From Alisma plantago-aquatica (Eukaryota > Streptophyta > Magnoliopsida > Alismatales > Alismataceae): a stretch of DNA of 64,000 nucleotides. Position numbers and translations under genes: made by a program. Positions 32,744 through 43,869 of the stretch are shown piece by piece. Every line of letters starts with the position of its first letter. Position 1 is the stretch's first letter. The DNA is taken from positions 522,047,803 through 522,111,802 of the forward strand of contig OY856409.1 in the NCBI GenBank assembly GCA_963693085.1, read 5' to 3'. The notes below the pieces were generated by a model. The model searched no databases. It was not told the DNA's origin and saw only the letters and a program-made list of their open reading frames with translations.

Positions 32744-34387
32744 CCCCCCTACATTCTCCTCCTCCTGTGCATGAAAGGAGATGCAAGGTGTGGCCCAGAC
32801 CATGACACAAAGTAGCACAGGAGGGGAGATCTGCACCACAAACACCCTGGCTAGCCGGTCTGGCACCTGGATGGGATGTTATCGTCGCCCTCCTCACTGA
32901 CCGCCCTACACGAGGAGGAAGTATAGAGTAGCTTCCCAACTCACTTGGATCTGAATAGGAGCTTGTGAACTCTGGAGAGCCTTCACTATCAGTCCACATT
33001 GACGACATCTGTATGGGTGTTCACTCTTGCTCTTCCTTATATGTGAATTAGTTTAAATAGAACTACCATTCTTAAGGTCCCGACTGCCACGACACATGGA
33101 CAGGGACCGGTTGGACCCCACAAGGCCCTGTAGAGACACTAGGGTCCCTCCTGGCTCCCTGATGCCTGGGGCAAGGGGGCAACACAGTGGTTAACCCACT
33201 AGGAATAGGGTCCAACACCGTCACAGGGTTAGAGAAAACCCACAGTTAAAAGACTACATGGATAATAAGGGTATTCTAGTCTTTCTTTGTTGCCTAAAGG
33301 TTTGACTAAGTTGTGTTTTCAAATAAATCAAATTTGCTGACGTGCCATCTAGGGGTTGGTCCAATTTTGATTTATTTGCAAAATTTGCAGAAAATAATCA
33401 ATAAATCACTTTAAACAAGTTATGTATGAAACTTGATAATAAAAAATGAGAGGAATGCAAATAAAATATAGTGGAGATCTAATTCTATTCCAAATTATAA
33501 AAGTAGTGCAAACATGTGTTAGAGTGGTGATTAAAGGAAAAACCCTACATTTGTACATTGATGTAGTAGAATACATTAAATGCTCTTAATTCTTGTTGTT
33601 ATCTAATACTATTTAATAGATGATAATTAAAGATGATCATGATCATAATGGTGATAATTGGAGTTTCTAATGTGAATAATCATGAAATATGATGGATTAG
33701 GGTTTTAAAATCAAGGTTTATAACATGCAATGTTGTTAATGAGCATAATTGGATCTAAGTGATCATAATGAAGGTATATGTTGGATATAATAACTAGGGT
33801 TACACATGATGTCTAATGTGGAGTAATAACTTTAATGAAGGATTATACGTTGGAACTAGGGTTTGTACCCTTACTCTATATCCTAAACCGAGACAACCCT
33901 AAAACCTAGAATAGGACCGAGTAGGGTTTAATCTGATTAATGTGATGGTGATATTTATGATTTACATACATGCATATCAAAATGATTGGATTCCTCTTTG
34001 CTTGCTTGATTTGATGATATGCTTAAAGTATAATTCGATAATCTGCATAGTTCTACAAGAGGTACGTGGTTACGCTTATGACTACCCACAATATAGTTTT
34101 CCAGTATTTTGGAGGATTCCTCGAGGATTGAACAACTAAATTATTGGATGTTTATTTACATTTTTTTCAATTATAATGCAACTACGAGTATCACATAAAT
34201 ATGAAATATATGTAAAAATTCATGTAACATTTTAGAGGAGCATTTTGTAAACAATATTTGAATTAATGATTTTTTTGCTATTGTTTATTATTTAGTTAAA
34301 TCTGGATCTTGGGAAATTGTAGGTTATGGCTCTCAACTTTTTGGATCTTTCCTTAATTGGGGGATGCTGGAAAATGAGGTCGTTACA
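32744..34387 (+). repeat. LardC 5' LTR, right part only
   Basis: It aligns with about 50325-52199 of the 3' LTR (for example aaacaccct, ttggatttgagcaggagcttgtgaac-type blocks). It ends GTTACA before the PBS. Relative to the 3' LTR it lacks about 235 bp near 34215. The left cut coincides with the GypA LTR end. Confidence 0.87.
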
Positions 34388-34389
34388 TT

Positions 34390-34402
34390 TGGTACCAGAG
34401 CC
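34390..34402 (+). other. LardC primer-binding site
   Basis: TGGTACCAGAGCC matches the initiator tRNA-Met PBS (TGGTATCAGAGC) with one mismatch, 2 bp after the LTR. Confidence 0.75.
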
Positions 34403-35181
34403 TTAGATTTTTCAAATAATATTTAATAGTTTATAATTTTGAGTAATCCTTAGAAATATAAAGAAACTTATTAAGACATGACCTGATAGTAATGGTGTCT
34501 AGAAGGCGTCATGGCTTTGGGGATTGTCAATATTTTCCTCCACCATTAAGTTAGTATACGAGGACTCCCTTATACATAGTGATACCTACCTGGCCAGAAT
34601 CCAGGGCTTGCCTAAAGTAATGTTCCCTCTAAGTCTTCTCATCTCTAATTTCATCCACTTCTCATCCTCTTACTTAATAACCCTAAAAGATACTTCCATT
34701 ATCATCTCAAGTTAGGGTTTTTGAGAATAAGTAGGATTAAGGCATCCTCTGCCAATTAATATACACATAATGTGAAATGATGATAGAGTAAAGAAAAATG
34801 TTTTGTGGGTTTTCTAGGGTAAACCCTATATGGATCTAGGGTTGTTTTAGGTAAACCCTAGAGGGTCAAGGGATATGGAAACCCTAAGATTCATGGTGTA
34901 GTCCCTAACCTACATACTAAACCCTAATCCTGGGAAATGGGAGTAGTATGGGTGAGATAGAAACCCTACCCATATGAACCCTAATTAGGTAAGTGAAAAT
35001 ATAAATGAATTTAGGTGACTCAGTATCCCATGCATGAATGTGGAGAAATGCATGAGGCATGTGAAAGGAAATGAATATACATCAGGAACATAAGTAACCA
35101 ATGGTTATACATGAAAACAAAAATATGAATATAACTTGCTTGTAGCCCTAGTGTTATCTCTAGAGGAATGGATGAATAAAG
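34403..35181 (+). other. LardC internal region, left part, with telobox cluster
   Basis: Non-coding. Five exact AAACCCTA octamers lie at 34821, 34853, 34879, 34919 and 34961, plus gaaccctaa at 34977. This telobox word occurs here in a 164-bp span. Short ORFs here have no protein-like pattern. Confidence 0.65.
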
Positions 35182-35319
35182 AATACCCCCAGAGAGTGGG
35201 TATGCTACCCAAAATGAGTGGATAATATATTGAGACTATCACATATAGAGTAGGTACATTATTGAACGTACCCCAAGTGAGTGGGTATGCAATTGAAACT
35301 ATCCCCAACCAGTGGGTAT
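35182..35319 (+). repeat. LardC minisatellite, left portion
   Basis: Imperfect copies of a ~30-bp unit built on accccc, agagagtgggtatg and a variable tail. GypD splits the array; the other part is at 47601-47935. Confidence 0.8.
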
Positions 35320-37897
35320 TATAAGGCTCCTAAACTTACTTAATGAGTTGAATAAGATTAATTACCATAATTTAATACTTATAACCCTAATATTACCTTT
35401 TGATATGTTTTGAAATCATAATACAAGCTTAAGTTTCAAATTTGGTCCAATTTGGACACTGTTTGAGCAAGTTATGCAATTTTTTTGTACATTTTGGACT
35501 TTTTGCAATTTACCAAATTGAGGTTTTTTTTGCAATTTGTCACATACATTATGTTCCTTAGATGTTATATTATCATTCTTGAGAGTTTTGAGCCACGGGG
35601 ATCCTAGTTGAGCCATGGTTTGAAGGTGTTTTCCTCAAGGGTATTTTAGGGTTTACCCCTTCATGGATGAGCTACCTTTAGTAGCTATCAACTAATGAAT
35701 TATGTGATTGGTTGGGAAATTCGACAAAGGAAATCTAAGAAGGTCTATATGGACGGTGGGAGAGCTTCTTGTGCATGCTTGTATATTCTTAATAGTTTAA
35801 GGCCATAGACACATGGGGAAGCTACTTTTACACCTCATGCTTGCTTCCATCCTTATCCAATATTTACCTCTTCCTTGCCCAAGTATGAAACTATGCTTGC
35901 TTTCTATTTCCTATAACCTGGACCAATGACTCCACTCTATTTTGATGTGGAACCAAGTGCTCTAAGGTAGAAGACAACCTCTTTTTGGAGAAGAAGGTCT
36001 CCTAGAGCTCCATCTAGACCTACCTAGGGTTTCCAAGGTCATCTTCTGGGGAATTTGACCAAGGCAAGTTGTTTTCTTCCTTTCTTCTCCATTTCTCTTT
36101 CTCTTATCCTTCCTTAGACCTTCCTCCAGGTCGGAAACTTGCTACTCCATGGTGAAAGTGGCTCTAGAACTAAAAAATCTATCCTTCTTGTTTCTTTTTC
36201 TAGGATTTTGCTTGTTTGTGGAGAGAAGTACCTATTTGGCCAAGTTCAGGTATCAATCCAAGGTTTTCTTACCCTATTTGCTCGATATTATTGCTTTTTG
36301 GGATCTGATCAACTCTATAAAGTAAGTTATATAACATTCTTCACTTATATTGCTTACTAGAAGCTTGTTAGTTCATGTTTATGCTTAATTTAATGTGATG
36401 ATCTAAGCATAAAGAAACCATGCTTGTTTAGAATTACGAATTTTTATGGTGTTCCCTATTTTGTTCCAGTTCTATATGAACTTGTAAACATGCATATGAC
36501 CTTTATAAGGTGTAACATGAACTGGGACATGTTGATAGCATCAACCTATGGTGCTAAGCACAAAATAGTTGATGGTTCAAATTAGGGTTTTCAAGCTATT
36601 TCCTCCCCTATCACACCACCGATGGTCATACCATTCAATAGCCAATGGTGTTGCTATCTTGGCAACTGATGTTTGTGATTAAGGGTGTCAAATTTATGGT
36701 GAAAACCTATGGTCACCCCCTTAGGTCAGGTTTTGGCTCAATTAGACGTTTAATTATCATCTACTAAGTATTCTAATGATGTTATCAATTGATGATGACA
36801 TTAGCTTAATATTTGACGGTGTTAACTGACTGTATTACTGATATAACAACCAACGGTTACTGAATGATCACAATTAATGGTGGATCAGGTCATCATCATA
36901 TATGATGAGTTAAGAATGTAATTGTAGATTTGGCTAAACCTTAAACTAATGGTTCCTTAGTTCAATTGATCTAATTGTTAGACCTATACTTCAATTGATA
37001 ACATTGAACAATGAACCTGATCCAATGAATGGTATTGGATGCTTCAACATCCAATAGATTAGAATAAATCACATGGTATTATATGTGGGTCCTAGTGATG
37101 ATAATTTGATGGTCCAATGCCATTAATTTTTAGTCTTACCTTTTCCATCATATAGTTATATTTGATAAATCACTATAATAAGTGGATTCATAACTCCCAT
37201 GTGATCTAGCTTGTTATACCTAACCTTAATGTAATTATATGATGTTGATTGGTTATAATCAGACCTCTTGAATGATTAATGTGATAATGAATTACACTCT
37301 TCTTGTGTTGAAACCACCATGTAGTACTATTTGAATATCATATTGACTTACAATGTTAATATCTATGGACACATATGTGCTAATGATCTTTTGAGCCTTG
37401 TTTAAGGCATGGAATGATGATGATAACCTTACTATGAATAATGTGATGGTCTTAACGACATTTGGGCATGTTTGAAGCCATGATTGAGGTGAAATCCTCT
37501 TCATGTTCCAATAAGGGTTAAAACCCTGGACTTGTGATAAGATTTTGGTATCTTATAAAAGCATGATGATAAGTTTGGTCCATTAATTTGCAATGAATGA
37601 TAGAATGTGGTAATGTGATTAAGATTTATATATCAAATGTTTTATATCTTTTAAAGTTGTTATCCATATACTCTTGTTAGAAAAGAATAAGGGTTTGAAT
37701 GTCCATTTGTATGATTCAGCCTTAATTCACCCGATTGGCATAACTAATTAAGTAAAACTCTAATCATGTAGTGCCTTGTGCCATAGATCTATATGAGTGT
37801 CAGAAATTGCCAGATAGTGAAATGAGTATTCCTAAGGAATACTTGGAGCACATGATGAGTATGTGGGGTGCTTGTCATCCTGAATTCAAGTGTTAGG

Positions 37898-38015
37898 GAG
37901 GATGACAGTGGTCATACTTAGCCCTCAGTTTGATAATGGTTGCGGTCGTGTCTCAGTGATTATATATATATATATATATATTGATGAGATTGGAGGACAA
38001 CCGTGGTTGTACCTC
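37898..38015 (+). other. GypD LTR 23-nt hairpin units (three copies)
   Basis: Unit a (37898-37920) has inner stem ATGAC/GTCAT, unit b (37932-37954) ATGGT/GTCGT with wobble pairs, unit c (37993-38015) ACAAC/GTTGT with loop CGTG. In unit c a GAGG/CCTC outer stem and a single bulged A are clear. The 3' LTR has copies near 46422 and 46563. Confidence 0.6.
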
Positions 38016-38140
38016 GGATGGTAGGATATGCATACCCACCTCCTTTCACTAGTGTCGTGACTTATACCAAGGACGGACTAGGCTGTTAGCAGCTTGACCT
38101 TATGTGTCGCTGTGGCGGACCCAACTGACCGTGGGAGGAG

Positions 38141-38236
38141 AAGATCTAAGGAGTCCGACTCTTCCTAGATCTTGTATGGCACTGATTTTGACTTAGTAGT
38201 GGTCAGTTGGGATTTGAGTGGCATTTCTCAAATCCC
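38141..38236 (+). other. GypD LTR hairpins H1 and H2
   Basis: H1 (38141-38173) pairs AAGATCTA and GGAGTC with GACTC and TAGATCTT. H2 (38209-38236) is a perfect 10-bp stem, GGGATTTGAG with CTCAAATCCC, around the loop TGGCATTT. The 3' LTR has both at 46712-46744 and 46780-46805 with small losses. Confidence 0.6.
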
Positions 38237-39032
38237 TCAGGGAAATGTAATAAAAGAATCGATACCAGTTGTGTAGTATAATTGCTAGGGTTTAACACGT
38301 ATCACATTGGTTAATTAACCCTTGTCTTGTCTTTATACTACATAGTTCTTATATGATGTAGACTTATGAAAATTGTGCAATTCTACTTTATGTTATAACT
38401 TATTTGCTTAACTGCTTAGTATGCCTAAAATGTTCAAACTATTCATATTGCTTATTCAATACCCTAACTTCTCAATGTATTTACTGTTAATTAATATGTT
38501 ATAATCAATATATGTTGGAGAGAGTTATATTTCTCTTTGGGACTATGTCTCACCCGTGGGTCACCACATTTTTTTAGGTGGTCACGGGCAACGAGGTCGA
38601 GGTCGTGTTGTGGAAGAGAACCAACCTGGTGATCAATATATTTAGAAGGCTGGTTAGTTGTAGATGTTAGTAGTAGAGTCCTAGTGTCATCCCTATACTC
38701 TCAGGTCCGTGTACGAGATGTGTTTTCTAGATGATATACTCGTATCGACATGAGATTTTGGTAGTATGTCAATGTTTGTAAATATATGGCATGCACATGT
38801 GAAATATCTTTTGTATGCAGGATGTGACTGAGGTTTTTGGACCCATATGTAAACACTTGTTACAGTATATGAGAATGGAATGATGGACGTTTTGTAAATG
38901 TTCTAGAGTTTATTTACATTGCTGGAATTGGTTTTAATTATCCCACATTTTGACTATGTGATTAATTAGTAGTTGATCGTGTTTTGTGTTTTAAGTAATC
39001 TCGTTTAGTGTGACAAGGTGTCATAGTTAAGT

Positions 39033-39044
39033 TGGTATCAGAGC
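39033..39044 (+). other. GypD primer-binding site (tRNA-Met initiator)
   Basis: TGGTATCAGAGC lies 7 bp after the LTR end. Confidence 0.9.
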
Positions 39045-39139
39045 TCTAGGTTTATTGAGTCTACAGGGACATATGACTTAAGTTTGAGTCTGTTCTTATG
39101 TATCCAACATATCTGATCATAGTTTATGCTTATGTAGAT

Positions 39140-40435
39140 ATGTCTGGAGTATATGAAGAACACATTGAGAGTAGCTATGTCGCACCAGGAGGAGGTGCTA
39201 GAAGGCAGACACGTGATGAGAGAGTGACAGAAGAAGGGCCAGAGCATCCCGTAATGCCTCATCTAGACCCAACAATGATGGCCAATCCTGAGTTTCAGTC
39301 TATGTTTAGATAGATGATGGCCACAATTACACATATCGCTGACAGAGCGTCAACACCTCAAGCTAGGGCAACCGCATCTAATGTGGAGTCCCAAGGTGTC
39401 AGGAAGACATTTGAACATCTTAGATGTGTTGGGGCGATTGAATATGCATATACTTCTGATCCAACATACGCTGACATGTGGTTGACTGAGCTGGAAAAGG
39501 CGTTCAAAATCCTAAACATCACTGAAGAAGACAAAGTTAAGCATGCAATATACTTGTTGAAGGGTAGTGCTGGCCACTGGTGGGCCATAGAAGAGGAGAA
39601 AAGGCCAGGAGTTGTGATAGGATGGGAGGAGTTTCAGAGGGAATTTGTTAGCTGATATTTTCCAGAGACCTACCTAGATGAGAAAATCTCTCAGTTTGAG
39701 AAGATTCATCAAGGAGCTATGACTATCAATGAGTATGAATCAAAGTTTATGGAACTTCTGAGGTTTTTTCCACACATGGCAGCAACAGACAAGGAAAGGA
39801 TCTGGAGATTTGAGAAGGGTCTGAGTACTGAGTTGACTACTACAACATCAGCCTTGGAGAATAGGGAAAGGTTTTCCACCTTTGTGGAATATGTCAGGAG
39901 GATTGAGAGGTCTACCATAGAGAAGCGTGGAGCTAATGCTAAGAAGCGACCTATGCAGTTTCAAGGGAAATCATCTGGAGGCTTTAAGAAGCTAAGGTTT
40001 TTTCCACCACTGTCGCAACCAAGGTCAACCTTCACTGAACCAAGATCACATGCACCGTCACAATGGACCCCGAGTAGGGGTAGAGGTCATAGTTTTCCAC
40101 CGACAGGAGCTCACAGTTCATCATTAGTTTCAGTTATAAGGATGTTTAGACCATAAAGTGATAACCAAGTGTGCCATCAATGTGGACAGACAGGGGATAT
40201 TAGATGGAATGGCCCTACGAAGGTTGAGGAGGTGACTCAACAACCAAGGCAGAATCAACAGGGATCACAACAACGATAGTTTGATACTGGTAGTGGATGA
40301 GGATGTGGTCAGGCATCCCATGCAGGATCCTTGGGACATGTGAGCAGAGGATGTGGACGGTAGTAGGCGAAAACAAGGTTCTATGACATGACCCAGCCAA
40401 AAGCAGTGGTCAATCCATGAGTCGTAACAAGTCAG
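39140..40435 (+). pseudogene. gag: GypD Gag, several stops
   Basis: It starts at the ATG at 39140 (MSGVYEEHIE). The Gag domain shows TSDPTYADMWLTELEKAF, AIYLLKGSAGHWWAIEEEKRPG and MTINEYESKFMELLRF. A basic, Ser/Pro-rich region follows. The zinc knuckle near 40170-40215 reads CHQCGQTGD and has lost its His and final Cys. Stops: 39311-39313 (TAG), 39653-39655 (TGA), 40154-40156 (TAA) and several between 40260 and 40430. Frame is kept throughout. Confidence 0.87.
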
Positions 40436-41044
40436 ATGGAATTATTTCATTCTGATTTGTCTGCTTCTTATTTCGTATCTATGTTAGTAGATCCGAGTGT
40501 GACTCACTCTTTTATCACCAGAGAGGTGATAGGTAGCTGTTATCTACCTATTAGTTTTAGATCTGATAGCCTGCAGTTAGAGACTCCTTTGGTTGATTTC
40601 GTTGAGTTGCGGGAAGTGTGCCCTTCTTGTGTTCTTTCTTTTTCTAGACACAACATTCAAGTGTATCTTTTACCACTTGACATGCATGGTTTTGATGTAA
40701 TCCTAGGAATGGATACCTTGGAAAAATACAAGGTAGTCTTGGACTGTAGTACTAAGGTGGTGACGTTCCATGATGGAGATGTACAATGGATTTTCTAGGG
40801 TGATAGGAAGATTCTTCCTACATGTTTGATGTCAGCTGTGACAATTGAGCAGTTGATGAGATAAGGATGTGAGGCTTTCTTAGCTCATGTTGTGGATACC
40901 AAGGTGGGAGGTCCTAGTACCTAGGAGGTATCATTGGTGTGAGAATTTGAGGATATCTTTCCTAGCATTACCCCTCCTAGAGAGATTGAGTTTATGATCA
41001 ATCTTGTTACTGGAATACAACCCATAGCACAATAAACATACAAA
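40436..41044 (+). pseudogene. GypD aspartic protease and linker
   Basis: The active-site block reads VDPSVTHSFIT, with DPS in place of a DSG/DTG-type triad, as in GypB. The second block, FDVILGMDTLEKY, is intact. TAG at 40796-40798 ends the open part; the linker to RT ([18 protein letters not shown]) carries about four more stops. Confidence 0.83.
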
Positions 41045-42415
41045 ATGGCACCAGAAGAGATGCAGGAGTTAAAGAAACAGTTACAAGAACTGTTAGATAA
41101 GGGTTTTATCAGGCCAATCACTTTCCCCTGGGGTGCTCCCGTGTTGTTTGTTAAAAAGAAGGATGGTTCAATGAGGCTGTGTATAGACTACATACAGTTG
41201 AATAAGGTGACAATAAAGAATAAGTATCCTTTGCCGATGATTGATGATCTTTTTGATCAGTTGAGAGGTGCCACTGTGTTTTCAAATATAGACCTGAGGT
41301 TAGGTTACCATCAGTTGAGAATTAAGGTTGATGACATACCCATGTCAGCCTTTAGGACTAGGTATGGTCATTATGAGTTTGTGGTTATGCCATTTGGGCT
41401 AACCAATGCACCTGTAGCTTTTATGGATCTAATGAATAGGGTGTTTAGACCTTATCTTGATCAATGTGTGGTCGTGTTCATAGATGATATCCTGATATAC
41501 TCCATGGATAGTCAACAACATGCGCAACACCTTCTCCAGGCATTGACTTTGTTGAGGCAACACCAACTATATGCTAAGTTCAGTAAGTGTGAATTCTAGT
41601 TATCTGAAGTGTCTTTTCTGGGCCATGTTATATCTTTAAAAGGCGTTTGTGTTGATCCCAAGAAAGTGGAATCTGTACTAGAATGGGAACAACCAAAGAC
41701 ACCGATAGTGATCCATAGTTTCCTAGGTCTGGTAGGTTACTACAAGAGGTTCATCAAAGACTTCAGTTCTACAACGTTACCCCTAACTAGGTTAACTAGA
41801 AAGGATGTTCCTTTTGCTTGGAATGACAAGTGTCAACGTTCTTTCCAGCTTTTGAAAGAAAAGTTGACTAGTGCACCGATGTTAATACTTCCAGAGCAAG
41901 GAAAAGGCTATATTGTCTTTTGTGATGCTTCAAAGAATGGGTTGGGATGCGTGTTGATGCAGGATAAAAATGTGATTTCTTTTGCTTTGCAACATCTTAA
42001 GAAATATGAGGAGAATTACCCAACACATGATCTGGAGCTTGCAGCGGTGGTCCATGCCTTAAAGATTTGGAGACACTATCTTTATGGAGAAAAGTGTCAA
42101 ATATTCACTGACCACAAGAATCTACTGTATATCTTCTCAAAACAGGAGCTGAATATGAGGCAGAGGAGATGGATGGAGCTGATTAAGGATTATGATTACA
42201 CAATAGATTACCATCTAGGGAAAGAAAATATGGTAGCTGATGCATTGAGTAGAAAATCATCTTCATTATCAATGATATATAATGCACAATTAAATTCCTT
42301 GATGTGCCATAAGAGAGATATGCTAGTGTCTCTTTGCCAGATGAATGTACAACTAGAAGTTTCCTTGATGGAAGGATTATTGGCAAAGTTACAAGTGAAA
42401 CCTACCTTGAGATGA
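41045..42415 (+). pseudogene. pol: GypD reverse transcriptase and RNase H
   Basis: [59 protein letters not shown] and the active site [11 protein letters not shown]. RNase [42 protein letters not shown], then [22 protein letters not shown] at 41597-41599 stands where GypB has Trp in the same CEFW block. TGA at 42413-42415 closes the stretch. Apart from these the region is one open frame, so the protein plan is well preserved. Confidence 0.92.
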
Positions 42416-43833
42416 CAGATTCATGATGCATGATAGAATGATACTGTGATACAGAATATCTGATCAGGGATTGACAGTGAAAAGTATGATGGCTTTCATG
42501 AGACAGATGATGGTACAATTTGTTACCACAATAGGATAGTAGTTCCTGATGTTGATGGGTTGAGGAAGATGGTACTTGAGGAGGCTCACTCCTCCATGTA
42601 TGCAACACATCTTGGAATCACCAAGATGTACCAAAACTTGAAAGACATGTATTGGTGGCAATGTCTAAAGCATGATGTGGCAGAGTTCATTGCTAAATGT
42701 TCAGTTTGTCAACATGTAAAGGCTGAGCACCAGAAGTCTGCATGGACATTACAACCCTTGCCAATACCACAGTGGAAATGGGATCATATTACTATGGACT
42801 TTGTGGTTGGTCTTCCTAGGACAGCCAAGGGTCATGATTCCATATGGGTGATAGTAGAGAAATTGACTAAGTCAGCTCATTGTTTTCCAGTTAAGACGAT
42901 GTTCACAACAGATAAATTGGCACAAATATATGTTGATGAGATAGTCTGTCTGCATGGCATTCCAGTGACTATAGTTTCTGATAGAGGTCCACAATTTACA
43001 AGTCTTTTTTGGGAGCATCTACATTTAGCAATGGGAACACAATTGAGATTCAACACAACTTTTCATCCGCAGACCGATGGCCAGCCTGAAAGAACTATTC
43101 AGACTTTAGAGGATCTCTTGAGAGCATGTGTGCTGTAATTTCTTGGTAGTTGGGATGCACATCTAACTTTGATAGAGTTTGCATACAACAATAGCAATCA
43201 AAGAAGCATATATATGGCTCCTTATGAGGCTCTGTATGGGATACGATGTCAGTCTCCTCTTTGCTGGTATGAGACAGGTGATTATCAACTTTTGGGTCCT
43301 GAGCTAGTACAACAGACTACAAAAAAGATTAAAGGGATACAACAACAGTTGAAAGCAACCCAGGAAAGGGAAAAATCTCATGCAGATAACTGACGCAGAA
43401 CACTTGAGCTCCAAAAGGGAGATATAGTATATCTTAAGGTTTCTCCTTGGAAAGGTGTGTTGAGGTTTGGAAAGAAGGGTAAGTTGGCTCCTAGATTTAT
43501 GGGACCATACCCTGTCCTAGCTCGTATTGGAAAGGTGGTATATAAGTTGTAGATACCACCAGAGCTACATAGATTGCATAATGTATTTCACATCTCTATG
43601 TTGAGGAAATGCCATCCATATACTGACCAAACAATCCAACCAGTATAGGCTGAGTTAGATGATGATATCTCCTATGTTGAGGGTCCTGTGTTTTCCTGTA
43701 TAGAAGGGTGAAAAAGCTAAATAGAAAAGATGTAATACTAGTGAAATTTTTTTGGCATCATCATGGCATAGAGGAATCCACATGGGAACTAGAGAATGAG
43801 ATGCATAGAAAATACCCATCACTTTTTGCGTAG
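42416..43833 (+). pseudogene. GypD integrase and chromodomain
   Basis: Several stops lie between 42416 and 42480. The zinc-binding region (EEAHSSMYATHL, then CSVCQ) and catalytic core (VIVEKLTKSAH, where the family's first Asp is Glu; SDRGPQFTS; GQPERTIQ) follow. TAA at 43136-43138 replaces a Gln seen in GypB and TGA at 43391-43393 replaces an Arg. After the MGPYPV block, a frameshift near 43690 precedes the chromodomain (VKKLNRKD, STWELENEM), ending at TAG 43831-43833. Confidence 0.88.
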
Positions 43834-43850
43834 GATTTCAGGACGAAATC

Positions 43851-43869
43851 CTTGTTAGGGGTTTATAGT
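43851..43869 (+). other. GypD polypurine tract
   Basis: cttgttaggggtttatagt directly before the 3' LTR; near-identical to the GypG and GypA tracts. Confidence 0.82.

Larger units (their letters stand above)
35320..39025 (+). repeat. GypD 5' LTR, about 3.7 kb
   Basis: It matches 43870-47595 along its length. Blocks are shared with GypA and GypG LTRs. It contains dispersed ACCAATGGT-type words (about 36540-36900), the 23-nt hairpin units, a short TA repeat (37961-37981) and hairpins H1 and H2. Confidence 0.9.

Noticed and set aside
35182..35319. Regularly spaced repeats that could suggest a CRISPR array (with 47601-47935)
   Set aside because: Units are imperfect and directly adjoining, without conserved repeats separated by unique spacers, and the setting is a plant transposon.
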